Part shown: one piece after another, positions 8,893 through 17,654 of the stretch
Position numbering within the stretch: the first letter of the stretch is position 1
Layout: every line of letters begins with the position of its first letter
NCBI GenBank assembly: GCA_944325785.1
Contig: CALVBN010000013.1
Coordinates: forward strand, 1-53,990
Source of the DNA: Candidatus Gastranaerophilales bacterium
Lineage (GTDB): Bacteria > Cyanobacteriota > Vampirovibrionia > Gastranaerophilales > Gastranaerophilaceae
Direction of reading: 5' to 3'
DNA length: 53,990 nucleotides
The notes under the pieces: model-generated
Database searches by the model: none
The model's input: the letters and a program-made list of their open reading frames with translations, nothing else
What the model was told of the DNA's origin: nothing
Program-made: the position numbers and the translations under genes

Positions 8893-9369
8893 TTACAGAC
8901 GTTTTAATTTTTGCCCGATGTTGTTGAAAAATTCTTTAACCTTGTATGTGAAACGTTTCTGTTTTAGGGTTTCATTTATATATTCTTTAGAGTTATTAAG
9001 ATATTGCTCTAAACCGTTGGCTACAAGATCTCTTTCGACAGGATGTGAAAGCTCAGCCGGAGTTTTTGCGCCGATCTTGCTTTGTTTATAAGCTTCGTAT
9101 TCTTTTTTTGTAAAGTTAAGCGGTGCCATAGTTTGTACGCTTCTTTCTTCTTTTATATTAATACCGCCTGTTTCAAACCACGCTGCTTCATATTTGCTAC
9201 TGTTAAAACGTTCTACTTCTGCAATTTCTTCTTTTGTTTCATCTTTGAATGGGTGGTAGTTTTTGGTCGCAATGTGTACAAAATTATCATCACTGCTCCT
9301 TGAGAATATATCAATTTTCCCCCATAAACCTTTAAAACTTTGTGAATTATTGACTGGTGATATGTTCAT
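8893..9369 (-). CDS. FKG-motif hypothetical protein, paralogue A
   Basis: The 158-residue protein starts MNISPVNNSQSFKGLWG and is a clear paralogue of the next gene upstream (9428-9913). Both share YHPFKDET near residue 40, a PLxFTKxE...YKxSxxGAK block and a VANGL-YLNNSK-YI helix before a lysine-rich tail. There is no signal peptide or membrane helix. The same short N-terminal signature occurs in unrelated proteins of the window, so it may be a detachable sorting or interaction peptide. The function is unknown. Confidence 0.7.
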   Translation of the reverse strand: MNISPVNNSQSFKGLWGKIDIFSRSSDDNFVHIATKNYHPFKDETKEEIAEVERFNSSKYEAAWFETGGINIKEERSVQTMAPLNFTKKEYEAYKQSKIGAKTPAELSHPVERDLVANGLEQYLNNSKEYINETLKQKRFTYKVKEFFNNIGQKLKRL

Positions 9370-9427
9370 AATTAATTCTCCTTTTTGCTAATAGTCTGTC
9401 TATAAAATTAAAGTTTAATACTTTAAT

Positions 9428-9913
9428 TTACCCCTTTAATTTACCCCTTAATTTTAGTTTAATATTTTTAAAAATTTCCTTTAGTTTGTATGAAAAGCTA
9501 TTGCGTTTTATTAATTCATCAATATAAACCTTGGAATTATTCAAATAATCGTGCAGCCCGTTTGCAATTAGTTCTTTTTCTATCGGGTTAGTAACTTGTT
9601 CCGGCATTTTTGCACCGAGTCTGCTGTTTTTATAATTTTCAAATTCTTGTTTTGTAAATTTTAAAGGCTTGGCAATTTGTACAGTTATGCTGTCATCTAT
9701 GTATGTTCCATCTGTTTGATATGGTTTTACAGTATAACTGTTTTGATTTAGAGATTTGGCTTTATTTATCTCAGCTAATGTTTCATCTTTAAACGGATGA
9801 TAGTATTTTGTTACAGATCTAATAATTGTGTATTCATTTCCTTCGCAAGCAGTATTGGTTATTCCCCATAAACCTTTGAAATTTTGTGGATTATTGACTG
9901 GTGATATGTTCAT
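9428..9913 (-). CDS. FKG-motif hypothetical protein, paralogue B
   Basis: The 161-residue protein starts MNISPVNNPQNFKGLWG and aligns with its downstream neighbour over nearly the full length, indicating tandem duplication. The shared blocks are YHPFKDET, an LKFTKQE helix, GAK and NGLHDYLNNSK. The C-terminus is strongly basic (LKLRGKLKG). A possible promoter (TTTACA-N18-TATATT) lies within 60 nt upstream. No enzymatic motif is visible and no function is proposed. Confidence 0.7.
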   Translation of the reverse strand: MNISPVNNPQNFKGLWGITNTACEGNEYTIIRSVTKYYHPFKDETLAEINKAKSLNQNSYTVKPYQTDGTYIDDSITVQIAKPLKFTKQEFENYKNSRLGAKMPEQVTNPIEKELIANGLHDYLNNSKVYIDELIKRNSFSYKLKEIFKNIKLKLRGKLKG

Positions 9914-10162
9914 TTATAGCAACCTCTATGTAGTTTAAATATACTACCAAGAAAATGTATCTGTAAATATAATTTGTTACAAATGTTTATATTGAATAGT
10001 ACAATAAACTATTGAAATTAAAAATTTTATTTGATACGATGATGTAAAATCAAGCTTAATAAAAATTTACTTAATATTTCTTAATAAAAAGGTTTTTTAG
10101 GTTAAATTTTTTTGTGTGTGGGTTTTTATATATATAGAAGTTATGTGTGTAAGGAGTCGTTT

Positions 10163-12847
10163 ATGAAGATTAACGCAATCAGTGCTGATTATTCCGCCTT
10201 AAAGGCAAGCAGAGCAGGTTTAAAAGGGGCAAGAGTAAAAGAAACCACTCAAACTCCGCAGAATGTCCCAAACGGTATGAGTGTAATATCGTTTAGAGGT
10301 GGGAATAAAGATCATGTTTTGCATGTAGTAGCAGAATGTAAACCATTTAACCAGGCTGGTGGTGTAGCTACTGTTGTTCAAGACTATCAACAATTGAATA
10401 ATGCATCTGCTACTGAGAAAGGTAAAGCTGTTTTTGTTACCCCTTTTTATAATGGTCTTGTTAAATATGAGTGTGCTGATGATGCAAAAGATTTTCAAAA
10501 AGTAAGTGTTGAATTGCCCAGAGTTCCCGAAGGTTTACCGGAAGGGCACCCGCTAAAAAATAAAGTAGGACAGCCTGTTTACATAAGTGCAGATTTGTCA
10601 AAAACAACTATTAAAGACGCTTTAGAAGCCCGCAAAGATTATTGGCTTTTAGAGGAAGTCGCAGACAAAAAAATGAGTTGGGGTATGCAGAAAGATGCTC
10701 CTGTTAAACTTTTAAAAGTTGTCGCTGATGCAAATGATAAGCCATTTAAAGATGATGTTTTTATGGTATTTACAGAGGCTACTGCATATGATCCGAAACC
10801 ATACTCTGCGAATCAATATTCATCACAGGTTAAGGATATTGTAAGATCTTGGAACGGAGATCCATATGCTAAATTTGATAAAGCTGTTGTTGAATGTATG
10901 GAAGATATCTCTAAAAAAATGGGAGATTTTGATCCGGGTACTGTAGTTTGTTCAGATTCACAGGCTGCTTATACAACACACTATATGGCTCAAAAAAATG
11001 CTGAAGGTTTAGAATATTTTAAAGGCAAAAAACCAATGCAAATAGGTCATAATCTTGGAGATGGTTATATTGGCATTACGTCTCCAAGGAGTATGATAGT
11101 AAATTTAAATATCTTTACTCCTGATGAACTAAAAGCCTTGACAAAATCTGAAGAGCTAAGAGAAGCTATCGTTACTGGTGGCAAGGAAGAAGATACCTTC
11201 TTCAAGAAGATTCTGGAAAGTTTAAATGCAAAAAATAAATGTTCGGCAATAAGCATTCCAATACACTATGGAAAAAGCGGTTATTTGCAATCATTTGGGG
11301 TTGTATCTCAAGGTTATCTTGATGAACTTGTTAAAAATAAAGAAATTGCACCGTATATATGTGATGATATGAAGGAACTTGTAGAAAAGGGCGTTGCGAT
11401 TGGTTTAACAAATCCGCATAATTCAAATAACTCTGCATTTACAAAAGTTGGATTAGCTGGATATAACTCTGCGCAAAAAGTAAAACTTGCTAACGGTACG
11501 GAAGAAGTTATAGAACCATTAAAAATGTTCACAGAGAAAGATCGTGAAACACTCACTCTTGAACAATTAAGAAAAATGAAAACTGAAAATAAGATTAATT
11601 TCTTGACACGTTTTTCTCCTAAGTATGATGGTTCACAGCTTTTTAACGCAGGGCAGAATGGTTGGGAAAGCGCAGGAAGCGGAGCTTTACAAATAAGAAG
11701 AGGTAATACAAAAGGCGGGTTGCCAATTATACAAAATATTGATATTGATAAGTACGTTTCAAAGCTAAAAAATGGGGAAGATGTAAAGGTTGTTGTAAGC
11801 TGGGGACGCGGTGACTTCCAAAAAGCTTTTGATGAAGTTTTAAACGGGTTCAAAAATTATATACAAAAAACTGGAGATATGAATACCCTGCTTATTATGG
11901 GCGGAGATTTAAATAATGACAAAGTTGAAGGGCAAAAGGTAAAAGATATAGCAGAATTGCTCTCAAAAGATCCGCTCTTTAAAGGTCGGGTTATGTTGTT
12001 AGATGATTTTGCACCAGGTGAGCCAATGGCTTTGATGGCTGATACTGCAATATTCCCATCAAGGACTGCACCTTGTGAGTTAACAGATCTTGAGGCAAAG
12101 AAAATGTTATGCACCCCTATTACAGCTAACGGACAGGGGTTAGGACAAAAGAATTTTGATCCTTCTATTGCAGATGAAGCTAAATTTGCAGATGCATTTA
12201 AGACCAAACATCAATATTTTGATTCAAGAGAAGATATGCTAAAATCTGCAAATGAAGATGCAAAAAATACATTTAACAAAGTATATAACAAAATTAAAAA
12301 TGAAATTTCAACAAAATACAAAACTATAATTGGTGGAGATATTCCAGAAAATAAATTGGAATTGTTCCTAGACGCAAATGAAGATTACAAGAATGCATTA
12401 AGAAAACTTCGTGATTCTGTTATGGCTGATGACATAGCAGTGTGTTTGGAAAGATGTTTAATTACTCACCGTAATGATGATGTAGCCCAAACAATTCTTA
12501 AAAATCAAGCAAATATTAAAACAGGCTGGGAAAATAATCAGATTATTACAAGGTCAAAACTCCCGACAGGGGAACTATATAGACAGCAGTTTAAGAAAGA
12601 TGCTCATGATATTTCAAAAGAAAATGTAATCGGTTCAAATATTGATAAACATGGTCTTGCATCAAAATCGGAAACTAGAACATTCAAGGGTATCAAACAA
12701 TGGTTGAAGGCTCACAAAAAAGCATCAATTATTACAGGCAGTGCAGTTGCTCTTGCAGGCTTGGGATATGCCGGATATAAAACGGGCTGGCTTACTCCGA
12801 TATTTGACAAAAAGGAAAAGAATGGACACTTGTCCTGTGTAGGATAG
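10163..12847 (+). CDS. Membrane-anchored glycogen/starch synthase-like (GT5) protein
   Basis: The start at 10163 gives 894 residues and is fixed by AAGGAG six nt upstream. After a 45-residue leader containing the ISFRG signature, LHVVAECKPFNQAGGVATVV aligns with the N-terminus of GlgA. QIGHNLGDGYIG and the late block PSRTAPCELTDLEAKK also follow GT5 order. Two textbook residues differ: the lysine of KTGGL is Gln (QAGGV) and the Glu of EPCGLT is Ala (APCELT). Insertions make it about 400 residues longer than GlgA. A single hydrophobic helix near residues 858-878 suggests membrane anchoring. The fold is probable and glycogen synthase activity is doubtful. Confidence 0.7.
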   Translation: MKINAISADYSALKASRAGLKGARVKETTQTPQNVPNGMSVISFRGGNKDHVLHVVAECKPFNQAGGVATVVQDYQQLNNASATEKGKAVFVTPFYNGLVKYECADDAKDFQKVSVELPRVPEGLPEGHPLKNKVGQPVYISADLSKTTIKDALEARKDYWLLEEVADKKMSWGMQKDAPVKLLKVVADANDKPFKDDVFMVFTEATAYDPKPYSANQYSSQVKDIVRSWNGDPYAKFDKAVVECMEDISKKMGDFDPGTVVCSDSQAAYTTHYMAQKNAEGLEYFKGKKPMQIGHNLGDGYIGITSPRSMIVNLNIFTPDELKALTKSEELREAIVTGGKEEDTFFKKILESLNAKNKCSAISIPIHYGKSGYLQSFGVVSQGYLDELVKNKEIAPYICDDMKELVEKGVAIGLTNPHNSNNSAFTKVGLAGYNSAQKVKLANGTEEVIEPLKMFTEKDRETLTLEQLRKMKTENKINFLTRFSPKYDGSQLFNAGQNGWESAGSGALQIRRGNTKGGLPIIQNIDIDKYVSKLKNGEDVKVVVSWGRGDFQKAFDEVLNGFKNYIQKTGDMNTLLIMGGDLNNDKVEGQKVKDIAELLSKDPLFKGRVMLLDDFAPGEPMALMADTAIFPSRTAPCELTDLEAKKMLCTPITANGQGLGQKNFDPSIADEAKFADAFKTKHQYFDSREDMLKSANEDAKNTFNKVYNKIKNEISTKYKTIIGGDIPENKLELFLDANEDYKNALRKLRDSVMADDIAVCLERCLITHRNDDVAQTILKNQANIKTGWENNQIITRSKLPTGELYRQQFKKDAHDISKENVIGSNIDKHGLASKSETRTFKGIKQWLKAHKKASIITGSAVALAGLGYAGYKTGWLTPIFDKKEKNGHLSCVG

Positions 12848-12850
12848 ATA

Positions 12851-12886
12851 AAAAAACGGATTATCATCAGTGATAATCCGTTTTTT
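12851..12886 (+). terminator. Intrinsic terminator
   Basis: A 10-bp stem (cggattatca with tgataatccg) closes a TCAG loop. It is flanked by A6 and T6 runs 4 nt after the GT5-like gene. Confidence 0.9.
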
Positions 12887-12941
12887 ATTTAAAATTTTAT
12901 TATTAAAACTAAACATATAATATTTGTGTTAAAATTAATTT

Positions 12942-13568
12942 ATGATTTTAAAGACATTTATTGAACCGCCGATTGATAATAATAATTATCTTATAATTGA
13001 TGAGGAGTCTAAGGAAGCTGCTCTTGTAGATTGTTCTGCGGTTGACGGTGATATTAATGAAGAATTGGAAAGGCAGGGGGCAAAGTTTAAATATATTCTG
13101 CTGACCCACGGGCATTTTGACCATATTGCGGGAATCAGACCGGAGGTAAATCCTTCCTCTGCAGAGCGTCCGCAGATTGTGATGCATAAGGCAGACTTAG
13201 GCTGGCTTGAAAAAGCTAATCAATATATGCCTATGTTTGGTATGCCGTCAATCACTATTCCTAAAATTGATATCTTTGTGCAGGACGGTGATATTCTTAA
13301 CCTCGGAAATATGGAAATAAAAGTTATTCACACCCCGGGGCATACACAGGGCGGAGTGTGTTATCTTGCAGACGGCAAGCTTTTCTCCGGTGATACAATT
13401 TTTAGAGAAGCTGTCGGAAGGTGCGATCTTGAAGGCGGTGATTTTGACCAGATTGTTGAAAGTATTGAAAATAAAATCTTTACGCTTCCGCCGGAAACGC
13501 TTATTTATCCCGGACACGGCAGAATGACTTCTGTTGAATGGGAAAAAGAACACAACAGGTTTATGTAA
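12942..13568 (+). CDS. MBL-fold metallo-hydrolase (glyoxalase II-like)
   Basis: The 208-residue protein has the metallo-beta-lactamase fold signature THGHFDH (HxHxDH) near residues 52-58. The further zinc ligands are in IHTPGHTQGG, FSGDTIF and YPGHG. This short form, about 200 residues without the C-terminal helical domain of GloB, is typical of bacterial hydroxyacylglutathione hydrolase-like or related thioester hydrolases; the substrate is not determined. There is no Shine-Dalgarno. An extended -10 (TG-T-TAAAAT, 12930-12935) lies 6 nt before the ATG, so a leaderless mRNA is predicted. Confidence 0.88.
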   Translation: MILKTFIEPPIDNNNYLIIDEESKEAALVDCSAVDGDINEELERQGAKFKYILLTHGHFDHIAGIRPEVNPSSAERPQIVMHKADLGWLEKANQYMPMFGMPSITIPKIDIFVQDGDILNLGNMEIKVIHTPGHTQGGVCYLADGKLFSGDTIFREAVGRCDLEGGDFDQIVESIENKIFTLPPETLIYPGHGRMTSVEWEKEHNRFM

Positions 13569-13621
13569 ATATGAAAATTCAAACAGGCTCTGAAATTGAT
13601 ATTGTTTTATGAGGTGTTTAT

Positions 13622-13939
13622 ATGAAAAAGTGTAAAATTACTGTCCTAAAGAGAAATTTTGACGCGGAGCTCGCAAAAGAATACGGTATAGAAGGTTTGA
13701 CCGCCTGCCCTATGCTTAAAGAAGGACAAGTTTTTTATGCTGACTGGGAATGTCCGCAGGGATTTTGCAATGAAGCGTGGAAAGCAATTTATCAATATGT
13801 ATTTACGCTTGCACACGGCGGATGTAAAGATGAATTATTTTATTACGGCGATTGGATAAGAAAACCGGGGGTTGCAATCTGCTCATGCAATGACGGACTG
13901 CGTCCGGTAATATTTAAAATAGAAGCGCCGGAAGAATAA
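13622..13939 (+). CDS. TIGR04076 family protein
   Basis: The 105-residue product matches the small TIGR04076 family: the N-terminal KKCKITVLKRNFD, a central CPQGFCNEAW, a conserved GG and the terminal DGLRPVIFKIE. Several cysteines (C4, C28, C43, C48, C73 and others) suggest a redox or metal role, but no activity is established for the family. A GAGGTG precedes the ATG. It sits between the metallo-hydrolase and a TPR membrane protein, all in one direction. Confidence 0.8.
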   Translation: MKKCKITVLKRNFDAELAKEYGIEGLTACPMLKEGQVFYADWECPQGFCNEAWKAIYQYVFTLAHGGCKDELFYYGDWIRKPGVAICSCNDGLRPVIFKIEAPEE

Positions 13940-13962
13940 ATGAAAAATAAACAGGAGAGCTT

Positions 13963-15258
13963 ATGAAAAAGATTCTGGTGCAGGAAAAACTGACCATAGC
14001 AAATGCGCTTTTTTTAACGGCGTTTATTATAATTTTAGGTATCATATTAGCTTTTTTTATTTTTAAGGAAACTACAAGCTGGCATACAAGATATGAATTT
14101 TACGGCTTTATAGGCGCGGCTGCAATTTTTATCCCTTTATGGCTGAAAAATGCCAAAAATAAAGGCGAGTATGTTTCGGAATTAATTTTAACGGATGAAA
14201 CGCTCACTGTTGTATACGAGGTTGATAATGAGGTTAAAAATCAAGAAGTTATCAAGCTGGAAGATATTAATGGCGTGCATGCCAAATTGAATGCAAACAG
14301 GGTTAAAACGGGCAATTCTATATCTTTATTTTGTGAAACAGAAGTCAGCATAGATACTAAAACCAAAGGTGTGATATATTTTACGGAAAATCCCACTGCA
14401 AGTCTAACATTCTGCAGTTATTCTTTTATGCTTAGGTTATTGTCCTGTGCAAAGTACCTGCCTAATTTTACATATGAAGTAGAAGGAAATTCCGATGTGG
14501 CTAAGGAAGACGTGAAGCACTATGCGTTATATGGAAAACGGCTTCCTTATATTAGGCGTGAATGGATTAGTTTTATGCAGATTCCTCCGCAGGCGAGAAC
14601 TGCTATTATTGCCTGTTTTATGCCGCTGATTTTGTGTTTTGTGTTTTTGGCTTATCTAAACTTTCCTGCTATGACAAGTACACAAGATAAAGAGTACGTA
14701 TCATTAATCGAAAGCGGATATGAATTATACAGAAATGATATGTGCGAAAAATCACTGATTAATTATGATAAGGCATTGAATATTCATAATGATGATTATG
14801 CTTTGTATTATTACAGGTCATTAGCATATAAAAAGAACAGACAGTATGAAAAAGCGATTGAGGAAGCAAACAAAGGCATTGCGCTTCTTGATACAAATTC
14901 TGTATATAAACACGCAAAAAAATTGAGATTTGATAACAAGGATGACATCGGCTTATATACTGTTATAGGAGACTGTAATAAAAAGCTGGAAAGATACGCA
15001 GAAGCTAAAAAAGCCTACAGTTATGTTATAGCAAATGTAAGATATATCTATACGGATGCTTATTTTCAAAGAGGACAGTGCGAATATTATTTAAATCAAA
15101 AAGAAGAAGCTTTGAGAGATTTCTACAGACACAAGAGAATTGTAGAAAAATATCTGCAGGATCAAGCAACGAGCGAGTATAAAGCAAGGTATCCGGTTTA
15201 TACTCAAAAGCATTTGAATAATATTAATAAATGGATAGAAGCAACTCTTGAAAGATAA
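13963..15258 (+). CDS. Membrane protein with C-terminal TPR repeats
   Basis: The 431-residue product has two hydrophobic helices in the first 60 residues (ALFLTAFIIILGIILAFFIF, then FIGAAAIFIPLWL). A PH-like cytosolic segment follows, a third helix lies near residue 215-232, and at least three TPR motifs follow (SLINYDKALNIHNDDYALYY, QYEKAIEEANKGI, YAEAKKAYSYVI). An AGGAG precedes the ATG. The TPR arm probably scaffolds a partner protein on one face of the membrane. It precedes lptC by 60 nt, but a separate promoter for lptC is likely. The partner is unknown. Confidence 0.75.
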   Translation: MKKILVQEKLTIANALFLTAFIIILGIILAFFIFKETTSWHTRYEFYGFIGAAAIFIPLWLKNAKNKGEYVSELILTDETLTVVYEVDNEVKNQEVIKLEDINGVHAKLNANRVKTGNSISLFCETEVSIDTKTKGVIYFTENPTASLTFCSYSFMLRLLSCAKYLPNFTYEVEGNSDVAKEDVKHYALYGKRLPYIRREWISFMQIPPQARTAIIACFMPLILCFVFLAYLNFPAMTSTQDKEYVSLIESGYELYRNDMCEKSLINYDKALNIHNDDYALYYYRSLAYKKNRQYEKAIEEANKGIALLDTNSVYKHAKKLRFDNKDDIGLYTVIGDCNKKLERYAEAKKAYSYVIANVRYIYTDAYFQRGQCEYYLNQKEEALRDFYRHKRIVEKYLQDQATSEYKARYPVYTQKHLNNINKWIEATLER

Positions 15259-15318
15259 GTTGGCAGTACCGGACCCAATTTTATATACATTTACCCCTTG
15301 CTGTGATAGAATGTTGTT

Positions 15319-15927
15319 ATGGAAAATCTTAAGAAGATTTATGAGAAGTTTAAAGGTTTAGATAAGAAAAAACGTTCTTATTTAATAGCGGTGTTTGCTG
15401 TTATTTTCGTTATGTCCTGGGCATTTATTTCTGCGGGAATTATAACCTGCAATTTTAACAGAGCGCAGTTGAAAGGAAACGAAGACGAGCAGAAGGTTGA
15501 TGCTGTCGGGATTATTATTACTGAAACAAAAGACGGGCAAAAATATTTTGAGATATACGGCGAAACCGGACATTACAGCAACGACCATAGTATTGCAACG
15601 TTGAATAATGTTATAGGAAATTTTTATAAAGAAAATAAAGTTGCGATGAGTTTTCAATCATCAAAAGGAACTTACGATGAAAAAACGGGCGTTATAACTT
15701 TATATGATAATACATTTATTGTTCTTGAGGACGGAACATCTTTGAATACTGATAAACTTACCTGGGCCGGTTCTGATAAAGAAACGGTTGCGGAAGGACA
15801 TGTATTAATCAAAAAAAATAAAGAAATGATTGCTACTGCGGACAAGGGATTTATAAGTGCAGGGTATGAAAAATTTAAAATTACGGGCAAAACACAAACC
15901 AAATTATACAGTAAGGAGAAAGCTTAA
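15319..15927 (+). CDS. lptC: LPS export protein LptC homologue
   Basis: The 202-residue protein has a single N-terminal transmembrane helix (about residues 20-42, SYLIAVFAVIFVMSWAFISA). A periplasmic domain follows, built of beta strands in the LptC/OstA style, with repeats such as YGETGHYS, KGTYDEKTG and AEGHVLIKK. Together with the overlapping lptA-like gene it would form part of the periplasmic bridge that moves LPS from the inner to the outer membrane. An extended -10 (TG-A-TAGAAT, 15307-15312) lies 6 nt before the ATG without a Shine-Dalgarno, predicting a leaderless mRNA. It overlaps the next gene by 1 nt. Confidence 0.82.
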   Translation: MENLKKIYEKFKGLDKKKRSYLIAVFAVIFVMSWAFISAGIITCNFNRAQLKGNEDEQKVDAVGIIITETKDGQKYFEIYGETGHYSNDHSIATLNNVIGNFYKENKVAMSFQSSKGTYDEKTGVITLYDNTFIVLEDGTSLNTDKLTWAGSDKETVAEGHVLIKKNKEMIATADKGFISAGYEKFKITGKTQTKLYSKEKA

Positions 15928-16883
15928 TGAAAAAGATATTAATATTATTATTGTTAATATTATCGAGTTTAGCGGTTTTTTCATCTGATTTGATTATCGA
16001 ATCTAAAACCCAGACTTTTTCGGATAAAGAAAAGAAAATTAAACTTGACGGAGGTGTTAAAGTTAAGCTGGATAACCTTACGGTTGAAGGTACAAGGGCT
16101 GATGTTACTATAAGAAGAAATAACAAACTTGATACTGCTACTTTTTATGACAAACCGTATGCTTATGAAGTAAATGAGAATAAAAAACGTGAAGTAAAGG
16201 CTAATATATTACAGCTTTCTTTAATCAACAAGATTGTAAGAGCGGAAGGAGAATCACAGTCTATTATTACAGAAGGAAATACTCCGATTGTAATTATAAA
16301 CGCAGACAGCCAGGAATATGATACAAAAAGCAGTGTAATGGTTGCAGTAGGTTCTGTTACAATCAAATACAAAGATATTGATACTTATTCAGATAAAGCC
16401 GTTATTATAGCGGATGAAAAAGGCGGATTGAAAAAAATCGATTTAATCGGAAATGCAAGGGTTAAGCAGGAACAGAATGTTTCAGAAGGACACCATTTTG
16501 TTTACAATCCGATTACGGAAGAGATGAGTGTTACGGGTAATACAAAGACAACCGCCTATTCTGATGACGGCAAAAAACTGGTAATACATTCCGATTATCA
16601 GCAGTATCATAAAAAACAAAATTCTTATATAGGAAGCGGACATGTAAAAATCTGGTATGATGATTATTATGCGCAGGGTCCGAAAGTTTCGGTATTTCCT
16701 GATGCGGAAACAAATAAGCCGAATGAGGTTTATTTTATAGGACGTTCAAAAATTGTTCAGCAGGACAAGGATATTATTGCTGATAAGATAAAAATGACAA
16801 TGAATCCTAAGGATTTTGTCGCAGAAGGCAACGTCAGAACAATTATTCACAATGTAGATACAAAAGAAGAAGAGGATTTATAA
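15927..16883 (+). CDS. lptA: LptA/OstA-like periplasmic LPS transport protein
   Basis: The 318-residue protein starts with a short hydrophobic signal (KKILILLLLILSSLAVFSS). Multiple OstA-type strand repeats follow, for example DGGVKVKLDNLTVEGTRADV, AVGSVTIKYKDIDTYSDKAV and GSGHVKIWYDDYYAQGPKV. It is roughly twice the length of E. coli LptA, so the jellyroll may be doubled and a longer bridge is possible. GGAG lies before the ATG, and the start overlaps the lptC stop as TAATG. It ends by overlapping the next TPR gene in the same way, indicating a three-gene coupled operon. Confidence 0.8.
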   Translation: MKKILILLLLILSSLAVFSSDLIIESKTQTFSDKEKKIKLDGGVKVKLDNLTVEGTRADVTIRRNNKLDTATFYDKPYAYEVNENKKREVKANILQLSLINKIVRAEGESQSIITEGNTPIVIINADSQEYDTKSSVMVAVGSVTIKYKDIDTYSDKAVIIADEKGGLKKIDLIGNARVKQEQNVSEGHHFVYNPITEEMSVTGNTKTTAYSDDGKKLVIHSDYQQYHKKQNSYIGSGHVKIWYDDYYAQGPKVSVFPDAETNKPNEVYFIGRSKIVQQDKDIIADKIKMTMNPKDFVAEGNVRTIIHNVDTKEEEDL

Positions 16884-17653
16884 TGTCTGAAAAAATTGAT
16901 AAGGCAATGAGTCTTTTTAAGGAACGCAAGTATGAAGAAGCTATAGACGCTTTCAGTTCTGTATTGGAAACGGAGCCGGATAATGCGGAGGTTTATAACA
17001 ATTTAGGCGTTGCGTATTCCTGCACGGGAAATTTTGAACAGGCAGAAAATTATTATGTAAAGGCTCTTGAGCTTGATCCGGAGATGGCGCAGGCTTATAT
17101 CAATCTTTCTGATTTGTATTATAAAGCGGGAGATTTGCCTTCTGCTCTCGGAACATTGCAGAGAGGAAGCTACGAACTGCGGGATAATCTGGCTATTGCA
17201 CATTTGCTCGCAAGAGTTTATATAGAAGATCAAAGATGGGAAGATGCTATAGAAGAGTTAGAACGCGTTTTGGACGGTGAACCGGAAAATTATGATGCAT
17301 ATTATGATTTGGGTCATGTATGTTTTGAACTTGGCGATTATGAAGGCGCAATATCCAATTTTGAAAACGTAATTGAGTATCAAGAGAATAATGAACTTTT
17401 ATATTATGCGCTTGCACAGGCGTATGAGGCAAATAATGAGATAGATAAAGCAATATCCAATTATTTAAAGGCTATTGCTGTTAATGATAAATTTACTCTT
17501 GCATACAAGAAGGTCGGCATTTTATTCCTTGCTAGAAATGATTATGAAGATGCAATAGAGTATTTTGAGGACTATATTAATTTTGATATTCCGCAAGAAG
17601 AAAAAGACAGCGTAACAAAATTAATCGAGCGGATAAAAGCAAAAATGGCATAA
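16883..17653 (+). CDS. TPR repeat protein linked to lptCA
   Basis: The 256-residue soluble protein consists of about six consecutive TPR motifs, for example YEEAIDAFSSVLETEPDNAE, FEQAENYYVKALELDPEMAQ and DYEGAISNFENVIEYQENNE. There is no signal peptide or membrane helix, so it is probably cytosolic. Its ATG overlaps the lptA stop (TAATG), which suggests coupled translation and a possible adaptor role for the LPS export machinery. That role is inferred from position only. It ends 1 nt before the stop of the convergent kinase-like gene. Confidence 0.8.
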   Translation: MSEKIDKAMSLFKERKYEEAIDAFSSVLETEPDNAEVYNNLGVAYSCTGNFEQAENYYVKALELDPEMAQAYINLSDLYYKAGDLPSALGTLQRGSYELRDNLAIAHLLARVYIEDQRWEDAIEELERVLDGEPENYDAYYDLGHVCFELGDYEGAISNFENVIEYQENNELLYYALAQAYEANNEIDKAISNYLKAIAVNDKFTLAYKKVGILFLARNDYEDAIEYFEDYINFDIPQEEKDSVTKLIERIKAKMA

Positions 17654-17654
17654 A

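Noticed and set aside
11314..11853. Long minus-strand frames inside the GT5-like gene
   Set aside because: They are low-complexity Ser/Phe-rich shadows of the plus-strand coding frame without promoters or ribosome binding sites.
13571..13612. 13-codon frame between the metallo-hydrolase and the TIGR04076 gene
   Set aside because: It is too short, has no convincing ribosome binding site and could arise by chance.
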